A DNA stretch of 64,000 nt from CAVTWS01 sp963732655 (lineage in GTDB: Bacteria; Actinomycetota; Acidimicrobiia; Acidimicrobiales; SHLQ01). Positions 15,970 through 24,303 of the stretch are shown here, piece by piece; position 1 is the stretch's first letter; the number at the start of each line of letters is the position of its first letter. The notes under the pieces are model-generated. The model was not told where the DNA came from. It saw only the letters and a program-made list of their open reading frames with translations, and did not search any database. Position numbers and translations under genes: made by a program. The stretch lies in NCBI GenBank assembly GCA_963732655.1, contig CAVTAI010000003.1:1-64000 (forward strand), read 5' to 3'.

Positions 15970-17172
15970 TCACGCGGCCTGCGCCGACCGCGGCGTGACG
16001 AGCGAGCGGGCGTTGTGGCGCATGACGTCCTGGAGTTGGGCGTCGTCGAGGAAGGGGACGTCGTGGATGAAGGCCGAGGGGTCGGCGAGACCTTCGGCGT
16101 GAGGCCAGTCGGAGCCGAACAGGACGTGGTCGGTTCCGATGCACTCGGCGATGCGCTCGATGTCGTCCTCGTAGTACGGCGACACCCAGACGTGCTTCTG
16201 GAAGGTCTCCACTGGGTTCTCGGCGAACGCCTGGGGCATCTTGCCGAACGCGATCTCCAGCTCGTGGAGCAGGTGAGGGACGAACGACCCACCGTTCTCG
16301 ATCGACGCCAGGCGGAGGTTGGGGTGGCGGGCAAACAGACCGTGGCAGATCAGGGCGGCGAACGTGTCGCCGATCTGGCGCTCGTGGGTGACGACCATGT
16401 TGAACGCTGACGAGACAAACGCCTGCATGGCGTCCATGCGCTCCCACCGGTTGATGTACTCGCGCATTCCACCGTCACCCCCGTGGATGCCCACCGTGAT
16501 ACCGGCTTCGTTGATGCAGGCCCAGACGGGATCGAACATCTCGTTCGCGGGCGAGATCGAACCACCGTCGGCCAGGGGGACGGGACCTGGAACCATGCAC
16601 ACGAGCGTGGCGCCCTGATCGAGGGCCCACTCGACTTCCGCGACGGCCGAGTCGACGTCGGCGAGGGTGATGACCGGCGCGGCGAAGATGCGGCCGTCGG
16701 CGCCGAAACCCCAATCTTCGAGCAGCCACCGGTTGAGTCCGGAGAAGGCGGCCACCGCGGCGGGTATGTCGTGCGCCAGCGACTGCTGCATGCCCACGGC
16801 CAGGGTCGGGAAGAAGTACGCCGCCTCGACGCCCTGGTCGTCCATCACCTTCAGCCGCGCCTCGCGGTGGAGGTATTCGGGATGATCGGCCAGCGGCTCG
16901 AGCTCGCCGAACATGGTCTTCACATCGATGCCACCGGTGTTCTTGCCCCGGAAGTAGTCGTCGAGCGAGCCCGGCCGGGCGATGGGATCCCAGGTCGGGT
17001 TGGGGATGAAGCGGTTGATCTGGCCCCCGACGAGCAGGCGGCGCTTACCGTTGATGTCGGCCCACTGCATGCACCGCTTGCGCATGTCCGGGGCGACGTG
17101 ACGGATGAACGCATCGGGAGCCTCGTAGTAGTGCTGGTCGGCGTCGAACATCGGGAAATCGACCTGGCTCAT
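15970..17172 (-). CDS. Amidohydrolase family protein (Amidohydro_2)
   Basis: This 400-residue amidohydrolase has FDADQHYYE at the N-terminus (first metal ligands), a middle His in GIHGGDGG, ENGGSFVPHLLHELE, and a C-terminal FGSDWPHAEG with the catalytic Asp. Proteins of this type are abundant in Acidimicrobiia and mycobacteria and are often linked to catabolic clusters. The reading frame is open to 17316. ATG 17172 (MSQVDFPMF) is chosen because GAGGAG lies upstream and the longer N-terminus is Arg/Pro-rich and not family-like. It is the first gene of the four-gene leftward cluster 17172-13406. The divergent ABC binding-protein gene begins 184 bp away. Confidence 0.9.
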   Translation of the reverse strand: MSQVDFPMFDADQHYYEAPDAFIRHVAPDMRKRCMQWADINGKRRLLVGGQINRFIPNPTWDPIARPGSLDDYFRGKNTGGIDVKTMFGELEPLADHPEYLHREARLKVMDDQGVEAAYFFPTLAVGMQQSLAHDIPAAVAAFSGLNRWLLEDWGFGADGRIFAAPVITLADVDSAVAEVEWALDQGATLVCMVPGPVPLADGGSISPANEMFDPVWACINEAGITVGIHGGDGGMREYINRWERMDAMQAFVSSAFNMVVTHERQIGDTFAALICHGLFARHPNLRLASIENGGSFVPHLLHELEIAFGKMPQAFAENPVETFQKHVWVSPYYEDDIERIAECIGTDHVLFGSDWPHAEGLADPSAFIHDVPFLDDAQLQDVMRHNARSLVTPRSAQAA

Positions 17173-17356
17173 GGTGCTGCTCCTCGGGTGACGTGCCGGT
17201 GCCGTGGGGGAGGCTACGTGGCGGCTCGGTGTGCGCACCAGACGGGGCCTCGGGCCGGGCGGCCGCCGGGCTGCCTTGCACTCCGGGAGGCGTACGGTCA
17301 GACTGCGGGACCACACGTGTCATCCGACACACCACTCGATCCGGGGGGATTTCTCA

Positions 17357-18859
17357 ATGAAACGTTCGCGATGGTTGGTGGCATTCGCCGCTCTAGCTCT
17401 GGTCGCCGCCGCGTGCGGCGACGACGATGACGACGCCGCGCCGACCGACGACGTCGCGACCGAGACCACCGCTGCGCCGGAGACCACCGTCGCTGCAGGA
17501 GGCGACGAGGAGCTCGATGGCGGTGGCGATGCTGAGCTCGACGGGGGCGGCGACACCTCGACCACCGTGGCTGCCGGCGACGACCCCTGCGAGGGTGTGA
17601 CCCTCGAGGCGACCGAGACCGGCATCTCCGCCGACACCATCACCGTGCTGGTGATGGCCGATGTTGGCTCCGAACTGGCGCCCGGGCTGTTCCAGGGTTC
17701 GATCGACGGTACGAAGGCGTGGGCCGAGACCGTCAACGCCAACGGGGGCCTCGCCTGCCGTCAGATCGAGGTCCTCGAATGGGACTCCGCCATCAACCCG
17801 ACCGAGACCACCAACGGCTTCCTGGAGGGGTGCGACAACGCCTTCGCCATGGTGGGGTCGAACGCGCTGTTCGTACTCGACGCCACGGCGCTCAACACCT
17901 GCCCCGACGCCGCCGGCAACCCGACCGGCATCCCGGATCTGCCGGCGTTGGCGGTCAGCAACGTCCACCAGTGCTCCGCCAACGTGTTCCCCGGTGGTCC
18001 GGTGTCCGGCCACTGCCCGTACAGCGGCACCGGTCCGCGTGACTATTCGTCCATGGTGGGAGCCATCCAGTGGGTGCACGACAACGTGCTCGGTGGCGAG
18101 CCGACGAGAGGCTTGTACCTGGTCCCGTCCGACCTGCCGACGACCATCGAATCCTCCATGGCTCTGGTGGAAGCCCACAACATCCTCGGGATCGACACCA
18201 CCGGCGGCGAGTTCGGCGTGAGCGGTAGTGACGAGCAGGCGACCTACGGGCAGTACGTCCAGTTCCTCGCCGACACTGGGGCGACGTGGGCGTACGGCGG
18301 GTCGAACGATCAGGCCATGCTCAAGTTGCGGCGGGAGGCTGCGGCTCAGGGCCTCGACCAGTCGACGATCCAGTGGGTGTGCTCGCTGGCCTGCTACACG
18401 CCCGATTTCATCGAGCAGGGCGGAGCCGAGGCCGAGGGCACCTACGTCAACATGCAGTTCCTGCCCTTCAACGAGACGGACAGCAACGAGGAGCTGGCCA
18501 CGTTCATCGACGCCATGGGCGATCCGTTCCCGCCGTCGTGGGCCGCCAACGCCTGGGTCGCCGGCCGGCTCTTCGAGGAAGCGGTCACCGCCATCGTGGC
18601 CGAGTCCGGTCCCAACGGCTTGACCCGTGAGGCCTTGCTGGCCCAGCTCGCCACGGTCGAGAGCTTCGACGCCAACGGCTGGTACGGCACGCTGGACTAC
18701 ACGGCCGAAGCGTCGATCAGCAGCTGCTATGTGCTGCTGCAGGTGCAAGACGGTGAGTACGTGCGGGTCCACCCCGAGGAGCCCGGCACGCTCGACTGCG
18801 ACGAGGGCAACCTCTTGGCCGTCGACCAGCTCGACGCCGCGGTCCGCTTCGGCGGCTGA
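17357..18859 (+). CDS. ABC transporter substrate-binding lipoprotein (branched-chain amino acid type)
   Basis: This is a type 1 periplasmic-binding-protein fold receptor, anchored to the membrane by a lipid. The signal peptide MKRSRWLVAFAALALVAAAC ends in a lipobox Cys, followed by an acidic, Thr-rich spacer with a duplicated EELDGGGD/AELDGGGD element (about 24-75). The binding domain then starts (ISADTITVLVMADVGSELAP). The 500-residue protein resembles LivJ/LivK-like receptors. Downstream genes encode a fused permease and two ATPases, so it feeds that importer. The ligand cannot be told. Start ATG 17357 fits the signal peptide; the longer open frame upstream is not signal-like. Confidence 0.92.
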   Translation: MKRSRWLVAFAALALVAAACGDDDDDAAPTDDVATETTAAPETTVAAGGDEELDGGGDAELDGGGDTSTTVAAGDDPCEGVTLEATETGISADTITVLVMADVGSELAPGLFQGSIDGTKAWAETVNANGGLACRQIEVLEWDSAINPTETTNGFLEGCDNAFAMVGSNALFVLDATALNTCPDAAGNPTGIPDLPALAVSNVHQCSANVFPGGPVSGHCPYSGTGPRDYSSMVGAIQWVHDNVLGGEPTRGLYLVPSDLPTTIESSMALVEAHNILGIDTTGGEFGVSGSDEQATYGQYVQFLADTGATWAYGGSNDQAMLKLRREAAAQGLDQSTIQWVCSLACYTPDFIEQGGAEAEGTYVNMQFLPFNETDSNEELATFIDAMGDPFPPSWAANAWVAGRLFEEAVTAIVAESGPNGLTREALLAQLATVESFDANGWYGTLDYTAEASISSCYVLLQVQDGEYVRVHPEEPGTLDCDEGNLLAVDQLDAAVRFGG

Positions 18860-18925
18860 CGACATCTACGGGAGGGTCGCCACCGGGGCGATCCTCCCTC
18901 CGTCGTGTAGAGGCTTGGAGGACCG

Positions 18926-21190
18926 GTGAAGATCAGACGTTCAGTGCTGTACACGATCGCGGTCAGCGCCGTGCTGGCGATCTATCCCGTATCCAAGGGC
19001 TGGAACGGCGGGCTGTCGTGGAGCTCGGGCATCACCGCGTTGTTGATCGGGCTGTCGATCGGTGCCCTGTACGCGATGTACGCCACCGGTCTGGTCGTGG
19101 TCTACACCACCACGGGCATCTTCAACTTTTCGCAAGGGGCGATCGGGGTCTTCGCGGCGTTCCTGTATTGGCAGCTGCGTGTCGAGTGGGGATGGCACGC
19201 CATCCCGGCCCTGTTGGTGTCGGTGCTGCTGTTCGGGCCGGTGCTCGGCGTGGTGCTCGACATCGGGTTGATGCGACGACTGCAGAAGGCACCTCTGGTC
19301 AACCAGCTCATGGTCACGGTCGGCCTGATGGTCTTCCTACTCGCCCTCACCGGTCAGATCTGGAAGCAGGACGAGGCCCGGCGGTTCGATCCCTTCTTCG
19401 GCAATGAGGGGTTCTCGCTCGGTCCGGCCAACGTGACCTGGCACCGGTTCATCGTGTTCTGCGTGGCCATCTCGGTGGCCGTCAGCCTGCGCATCCTGTT
19501 CGCCTCCCGGCTGGGTGTGGCCATGCGAGCCGTGGTGGACAACCGAGAGCTGGCCGGCCTGGCCGGGGCTCGACCGGGCCTGGTGTCGTCGACCGCATGG
19601 GCGATCGGCGCCAGTCTGGGCGCGCTCGCCGGCATCCTCATCGCTCCCGAGATCCAGCTCGATCCCGCCAACCTCAACATCGTCATCGTGTGGGGCTTTG
19701 CCGCTGCCGCCGTCGGTCAGCTGCGAAGCCTGCCCCTGGCTCTCGGCGGTGCCTTGTTCCTGGGCGTCTCCAAGCAGTTCATCTCGCAGTTCCTGAGCTG
19801 GGGCAGCGACTGGAACTTCGTGCCCGAGGCGTGGGCATCGCTCGTGTTGTTCGCGGTCGTGCTCGCTCTCCCTCAGGCCCGACTCGATATCGGCCGGGTC
19901 GGCCATGGCCTCAAGAAGGTCCAACGACTGTCCCGGCCGTGGGAATCCGCCGTCGGCGCGGTCGCCTTGGTCGTGGGTGTCGTGGCGCTGTCGGGTGGTT
20001 GGCTCAATCTCGGGATCTGGGATCCGGGCCCCTGGAGCCAAGCGAATCTCAACTCGGCCAACGGCGCCCTGGCCATCGCCTTCATCGGATTGTCCCTCGT
20101 GCCGCTGACCGGGTGGGCGGGCCAGATCAACCTGGCGCCGATCGCCTTCGCAGGCTTCGGGACGTTCCTGTACCTCGAGTTGCCGAGCGGCGACTCGGGC
20201 AACTTCCTGTGGCTTTTCGTCATCGGGTTGTTGTGCGCGCCCCTGGGGGCGTTGGTCGCCCTGCCTTTTGCCCGGCTGCGCGGGCTGTACCTCGCCTTGG
20301 GGTCGATGGCCTTCGCCCACGGCATGTCGAAGCTGTTCTTCCCCCACCCCGACATCATTCCGAATTCGACGGTCACGATCCCATACCTCTCGGTGTTCGG
20401 ATGGCGGCTCGACGACCGCCGGACCTTCCTGATCGCCGAGGTCGTCTTCCTGGGTCTGGCGATCGTCGGGCTCACCGCGCTGCGGCGAACGCGGTACGGC
20501 CGGCGGTGGGTCGCCCTCAACGACAGTCCGGCGGCCTCGGCCACGATTGGCGTCGGCGTGATCGAGACCAAGCTGGTCGTCTATGCCTTTGCCGCCGCTG
20601 TCGCGGGCATCGGTGGAGCGATCAACACCGTCGCCCTGCAATCGGTCGACGGCACGCGAGGGTTCGACATGCTGGCCGGCCTTGGCATCGTGTTGCTGAT
20701 GGCGGCCGGCGGGCTGGCGCGGCCGGCGGCGGCGCTGTTCACCATGTTCATCCCGGTGAACCGAGCACTGGCCCAGCGCTACGAGCAGCTGGGCAACCAG
20801 AACGAGCTGCTGTGGGTCCAGAAGAAGATGCAGGCGCTGGGAGTCGGCCTGGCCTCGATCGGCATGGCGTTCCGTCCCCACGGCGCCGTGGTCGACCTGG
20901 GTGGCCGGTTCGCACCGCGACTGCCGTGGCGCAGCGATGCCCGGGCGGAGCTGCGAGCCGAGAAGGCGGCGGCTCGGGTGTCGGAGATCGGCGAGCTCGG
21001 CCTGCACCGGCCGTTCACACCCGAGGACGTGATCGCTCTCGACCGCGAGCTCGGGATCGTCGATGACGTGGCACCAGTCGACGGGTACCCGGGCTCGTCG
21101 TCGATGCTCTTGTCAGAAGCCCGTCGCAAGGGCACCGGCGTAGTCATCTCGACGGAGGAGGTGGCGCGTGAGCACGCTGCGAGCCATTGA
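18926..21190 (+). CDS. Fused LivH-LivM type ABC transporter permease
   Basis: Both membrane subunits of a branched-chain-type importer sit in one 754-residue chain. The LivH-like half covers about residues 30-320 (GLSIGALYAMYATGLVVVY, then FNFSQGAIGVFAAF). The LivM-like half covers about 345-640 (FIGLSLVPLTGWAGQINLA, LARLRGLYLALGSMAFA and the coupling segment around LNDSPAASATIGV). After the last membrane helix comes a cytoplasmic tail of about 100 residues (RPFTPEDVIALDRELGIVDD), not part of the core fold. The start is GTG 18926. It overlaps the downstream ATPase gene by 23 bp, showing tight coupling. Fusions of this kind are common in actinobacteria. Confidence 0.92.
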   Translation: MKIRRSVLYTIAVSAVLAIYPVSKGWNGGLSWSSGITALLIGLSIGALYAMYATGLVVVYTTTGIFNFSQGAIGVFAAFLYWQLRVEWGWHAIPALLVSVLLFGPVLGVVLDIGLMRRLQKAPLVNQLMVTVGLMVFLLALTGQIWKQDEARRFDPFFGNEGFSLGPANVTWHRFIVFCVAISVAVSLRILFASRLGVAMRAVVDNRELAGLAGARPGLVSSTAWAIGASLGALAGILIAPEIQLDPANLNIVIVWGFAAAAVGQLRSLPLALGGALFLGVSKQFISQFLSWGSDWNFVPEAWASLVLFAVVLALPQARLDIGRVGHGLKKVQRLSRPWESAVGAVALVVGVVALSGGWLNLGIWDPGPWSQANLNSANGALAIAFIGLSLVPLTGWAGQINLAPIAFAGFGTFLYLELPSGDSGNFLWLFVIGLLCAPLGALVALPFARLRGLYLALGSMAFAHGMSKLFFPHPDIIPNSTVTIPYLSVFGWRLDDRRTFLIAEVVFLGLAIVGLTALRRTRYGRRWVALNDSPAASATIGVGVIETKLVVYAFAAAVAGIGGAINTVALQSVDGTRGFDMLAGLGIVLLMAAGGLARPAAALFTMFIPVNRALAQRYEQLGNQNELLWVQKKMQALGVGLASIGMAFRPHGAVVDLGGRFAPRLPWRSDARAELRAEKAAARVSEIGELGLHRPFTPEDVIALDRELGIVDDVAPVDGYPGSSSMLLSEARRKGTGVVISTEEVAREHAASH

Positions 21191-21907
21191 CGTCGACGTA
21201 CGATTCGGCGGCCTGCAGGCGCTCTCGTCGGCCTCGCTTGCCGTCGATCCCGGCGCGTGACCGGGCTGATCGGCCCGAACGGCGCCGGCAAGACGACATT
21301 GTTCAACGTCATCACCGGACTCCAGCCGCCGACGGCCGGACGCATCGTCGTCGAGGACGGTGGATCGACGACGGACCTCACCGACAAGCCGGTGCACCGA
21401 CGCACCCGTGCCGGTATCGCCCGTACGTTCCAGAAGCTCGAAGCCTTCAACAGCCTCAGCGCCTTCGACAACGTGGTCGTGGCGGCCGAGATGCGGCGCC
21501 GGTGGGACACCTCAGGTCCCAAGCCGGCCGTCGAGGCCATGCAGATCCTGGAATCGGTGGGCATCGCGGACGTCGCTCCCATCACCGTGGGGACGTTGCC
21601 GACGGGAACCGCTCGCCTCGTCGAGCTGGCCCGCGCCCTGGCCAGCCGGCCCCGCTTCCTACTGCTGGACGAGCCGTCCTCCGGACTCAACGAGGACGAG
21701 ACGCGCGAGATGTCGGCCCTGTTGCGGCGCCTGGCGAGCGATGGGCTGGCCGTGCTCCTGGTCGAGCACGACATGGCGTTCGTCATGGGGCTGTGCGAGT
21801 ACATCCACGTGCTCGACTTCGGGCATGTCATCGCCACCGGCACCCCGGAAGCCGTGCAGCAGGACCCGGCCGTGAAGGCCGCCTACCTGGGGGCGGACGC
21901 CGCATGA
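21168..21907 (+). pseudogene. ABC transporter ATP-binding protein (LivG type), frameshifted
   Basis: GTG 21168, behind a GGAGGAGGTG ribosome-binding site inside the permease gene, gives LRAIDVDVRFGGLQALSSAS and then hits TGA at 21258-21260. One base is missing at 21252-21257. In the next frame the family sequence continues without loss: the Walker A region GLIGPNGAGKTT, the Q-loop (RTFQKLEAFNSLSAFDNV), a signature LPTGTARLVELARAL, Walker B LLLDEPSSG and the switch His (LVEHDMAFV). The repaired length of about 247 residues is normal. It is more likely a sequencing indel than decay, because all neighbouring transporter genes are intact. It powers the fused permease together with the next gene. 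Confidence 0.88.
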
Positions 21908-21956
21908 GGTGCAGAGAGCTCGTCGCCGAGACAGGCGACATGGCGGTGGGTCGGCG

Positions 21957-22676
21957 ATGATCCACGATCCGACGGTCCCCGTGCTCGAGCTGGTCGGTGT
22001 GCGCGCCGGCTACGGCAGCATCGACGTGCTTCACGGCGTGGAGCTCACGTTGATGCCCGGCCAGGTGCTCGCCCTCCTCGGTCCCAACGGGGCCGGCAAG
22101 ACGTCGACGCTCGGTGTGTGCTCGGGACAGATCGTGCCCAGCGCCGGGTCCGTCATGTTGATGGGCAAGGAGGTGAACCGCGTCCGGCCCGATGCCCTGG
22201 CCCGAGCGGGAGTCTGTCTGGTGCCCGAGGGTCGGGGCATCTTCCCCAACCTCACCGTGGCCGACAACCTGCGCATGTGCACGTTCACCGGTACCTCGTT
22301 CAAGGAGGTGCAGGAGCGAGCGTTCGACCTGTTCCCCCGGCTCGGGGAGCGCCGCGGCCAGCTGGCCGGCACGCTCTCGGGCGGTGAGCAGCAGATGCTC
22401 GCCATGTCCCGCGCCCTGGCCACCAGCCCGGCGCTCCTGATGCTCGACGAGCTGTCCATGGGGCTGGCGCCGATCATCGTCGAGGAGCTCTACGAGCGGG
22501 TGGCCGAGCTGGCCCAATCCGGCCTGTCGATCCTCATCGTCGAACAGTTTGCCCAGGCGGTTCTCGGCGTCGCCGATGTCGCGGCGATCATGCTCCATGG
22601 ACGGGTGACGAGAGTCGGACCGCCGGCCGAGATCGCCGAGGAGCTCACCGCCGCCTACCTCGGCGGCGGGCACTGA
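21957..22676 (+). CDS. ABC transporter ATP-binding protein (LivF type)
   Basis: This is the second ATPase of the branched-chain-type importer, 239 residues. Walker A is LLGPNGAGKTS near residue 43, the signature is LSGGEQQMLAMSRAL near 143, Walker B is LLMLDELSMGLAP near 163, and the switch segment is LIVEQFAQ. The last Walker B residues read DELSMG rather than DEPSMG, as in many LivF proteins. ATG 21957 is preferred over the longer frame from 21909, whose first 16 residues are Arg-rich shadow. It sits 49 bp after the LivG-type gene. Confidence 0.92.
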   Translation: MIHDPTVPVLELVGVRAGYGSIDVLHGVELTLMPGQVLALLGPNGAGKTSTLGVCSGQIVPSAGSVMLMGKEVNRVRPDALARAGVCLVPEGRGIFPNLTVADNLRMCTFTGTSFKEVQERAFDLFPRLGERRGQLAGTLSGGEQQMLAMSRALATSPALLMLDELSMGLAPIIVEELYERVAELAQSGLSILIVEQFAQAVLGVADVAAIMLHGRVTRVGPPAEIAEELTAAYLGGGH

Positions 22677-22716
22677 TCATGAACGACCGAACCGATTCCA
22701 ATCAGGGGGACCACCA

Positions 22717-23121
22717 GTGAACGAGATGAACGGCCAGCAGCGCCTCGATGAGTTCGCCGAGGAGGTGAAGAAGCTCAAAGCCGGCGGAGGTCTGGCCAAC
22801 GCGGAGCGTACCGGCACGTCGCTGGGCGCCTTCCTCATGATCGTCGGCGGCTTCGTCGTGGTGATCCTGAGCTGGGGTAAACGAGGACAACTCGACTTCG
22901 GCGATGGTCAGGGCATCAAGGAGATCGTGCAGGCCACCAACAACGTGTGGACCGCGTTGTTCGGGATCGGCTTGATCCTGATCGGCCTGGCGTTGTGGAT
23001 CCGCAACTCGCTGACCCGCTACTTCAGGCACTGGCTGACGCGGCTCATCTATGAGGATCGGGCCAACACCGACCGCATCGTCGCCGCGCTCGAAGCGATG
23101 CGCAGCGAACAGCGTTCCTGA
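22717..23121 (+). CDS. Small two-TM membrane protein at the end of the ABC operon
   Basis: I do not recognise this 134-residue protein. It has a charged N-terminal helix (LDEFAEEVKKLKAGGG) and two membrane segments (about 37-54, FLMIVGGFVVVILSW, and 79-97, LFGIGLILIGLALWI). A C-terminal cytoplasmic amphipathic helix is rich in Arg and Glu. The start is GTG 22717, 40 bp after the LivF-type gene, so it probably belongs to the same transcript. A role in the transporter is only suggested by position. A strong stem-loop follows the stop. Confidence 0.72.
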   Translation: MNEMNGQQRLDEFAEEVKKLKAGGGLANAERTGTSLGAFLMIVGGFVVVILSWGKRGQLDFGDGQGIKEIVQATNNVWTALFGIGLILIGLALWIRNSLTRYFRHWLTRLIYEDRANTDRIVAALEAMRSEQRS

Positions 23122-23165
23122 CCCCCCCAGGGGGCGGGCGCCCTGACCGGTCACACCTGTGTGTT

Positions 23166-23219
23166 TCGTTCTGGCAGGGAGATTGCCCGCTCTGCGGTGC
23201 AATCTCCCTGCCAGAACGA
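23166..23219. repeat. Long inverted repeat (21-bp perfect arms), copy 1 of a dispersed palindromic element
   Basis: The left arm 23166-23186 contains TTCTGGCAGGGAGAT and pairs perfectly with 23199-23219. The 12-base loop itself forms CCGC/GCGG. It lies between convergent genes (ends at 23121 and 23237), where a two-way terminator is useful. The same arm sequence occurs at 56434-56485 in a divergent region, so it is not only a terminator. Confidence 0.75.
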
Positions 23220-23236
23220 GAGGTGCGGCCGCTTCG

Positions 23237-24268
23237 TCAGCCGAGGAGCTCGCGCAGCTGGGAGAGCTGGGCTTGGGCGTCGCCGCCCACGGGGGTCACG
23301 TTGAGGATGGTGGTGCCGGCTTCGCGGTGGGCGGCGAGCCGCTCCTTGATGTAACCGACCGGGCCGCACAGACTCACCTTCTCGATGAGCTCGTCGGGCA
23401 CCGCCGCCGCGGCCTCCTCCTTCTTGCCGTCGAGGTAGAGGTCCTGGATCTGGCGAGCGGCGTCGGTGAATCCGTAGGCCTGGCACACGTCGTTGTAGAA
23501 GTTCTTGCCACGCGAGCCCATGCCCCCGATGTACAGGGCGGCCATGGGCCGGACGTAGTCGCGGTACCGCTCGGCGCCATCGCCGATGGCGAGGTAGCCG
23601 CCAGCGGTGATCTGGAGCGAGCCGAGCTCGGCCGGACGCCGCGCCAGCCCGGCCTTCAAAGGTTCGCCCCACACGCGAGAGGCCAGCTCGGGCGCGAACA
23701 GGAACGGCAGCCACCCCTCGGCGTGAGCGGCGCACACCTCGACGCTCTTGGGTCCGAGCGAGGCGATGTGGATCGGGATGTTCTCGCGAAGCGGTTTGGT
23801 GATCATCTTCAGCGGTTTGCCCTGCCCGGTTCCCTGGTCCGCCGGGAGCGGGATGGTGAACACGTCACCCTCGTACTCGAGCCGCTCGCGTTTCCAGGCC
23901 ATCCGGCAGATGTCGATGATCTCGGTGATCCGGGTGAGCGGCTTGTGGAACGGCAACGCGTGCCAGCCTTCGATGACCTGAGGTCCGCTGGCCCCGAGTC
24001 CGAGGACGAAGCGGCCGCCGGACAGCGCGTCGAGCGCGGCGGCGGTCTGGGCGATGAGGGCGGGGGTACGGGAGAACGCCGGCAGGATGCCCGAGGCGAG
24101 CTCGGCTCGGCTCGTGACGGCGGCCAGGTATCCGAGCAGGGAGACGGCGTCGTACCCGTAGGCCTCGGCGACCCAGATCATGTCGACCCCGGCGTCCTCC
24201 AGCGTCTTGGCCTGGGCGGCAGTGGTCTGGAGGTCCTTGGCGTAGTCGAGCTGGGTGCTGAGCTTCAT
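23237..24268 (-). CDS. LLM class flavin/F420-dependent oxidoreductase
   Basis: Luciferase-like TIM-barrel enzyme of 343 residues. Family marks are AQAKTLEDAGVDMIWVAEAYGYD, a SRTPALIAQTAAALDALSGG helix, and GRFVLGLGASGPQVIEGWHA, which forms the cofactor phosphate site. Proteins of this subtype in actinobacteria mostly use F420. ATG 24268 (MKLSTQLDY) is chosen; the frame upstream adds 13 non-conserved residues. It follows the MFS exporter gene by 35 bp on the same strand and may share its transcript. The substrate is unknown. Confidence 0.9.
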   Translation of the reverse strand: MKLSTQLDYAKDLQTTAAQAKTLEDAGVDMIWVAEAYGYDAVSLLGYLAAVTSRAELASGILPAFSRTPALIAQTAAALDALSGGRFVLGLGASGPQVIEGWHALPFHKPLTRITEIIDICRMAWKRERLEYEGDVFTIPLPADQGTGQGKPLKMITKPLRENIPIHIASLGPKSVEVCAAHAEGWLPFLFAPELASRVWGEPLKAGLARRPAELGSLQITAGGYLAIGDGAERYRDYVRPMAALYIGGMGSRGKNFYNDVCQAYGFTDAARQIQDLYLDGKKEEAAAAVPDELIEKVSLCGPVGYIKERLAAHREAGTTILNVTPVGGDAQAQLSQLRELLG

Positions 24269-24303
24269 GGACGCCATTGTCGCCGAATTCGCCGGAGATG
24301 TCG

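Noticed and set aside
17313..17320. ACACGTGT palindrome before the ABC binding-protein gene
   Set aside because: Only 8 bp and expected by chance in high-GC DNA of this length.
19337..21007. 556-codon minus-strand open frame opposite the fused permease
   Set aside because: Low-complexity Arg/Gln/Asp/His translation, no hydrophobic or enzyme motifs; the plus strand has clear membrane helices.
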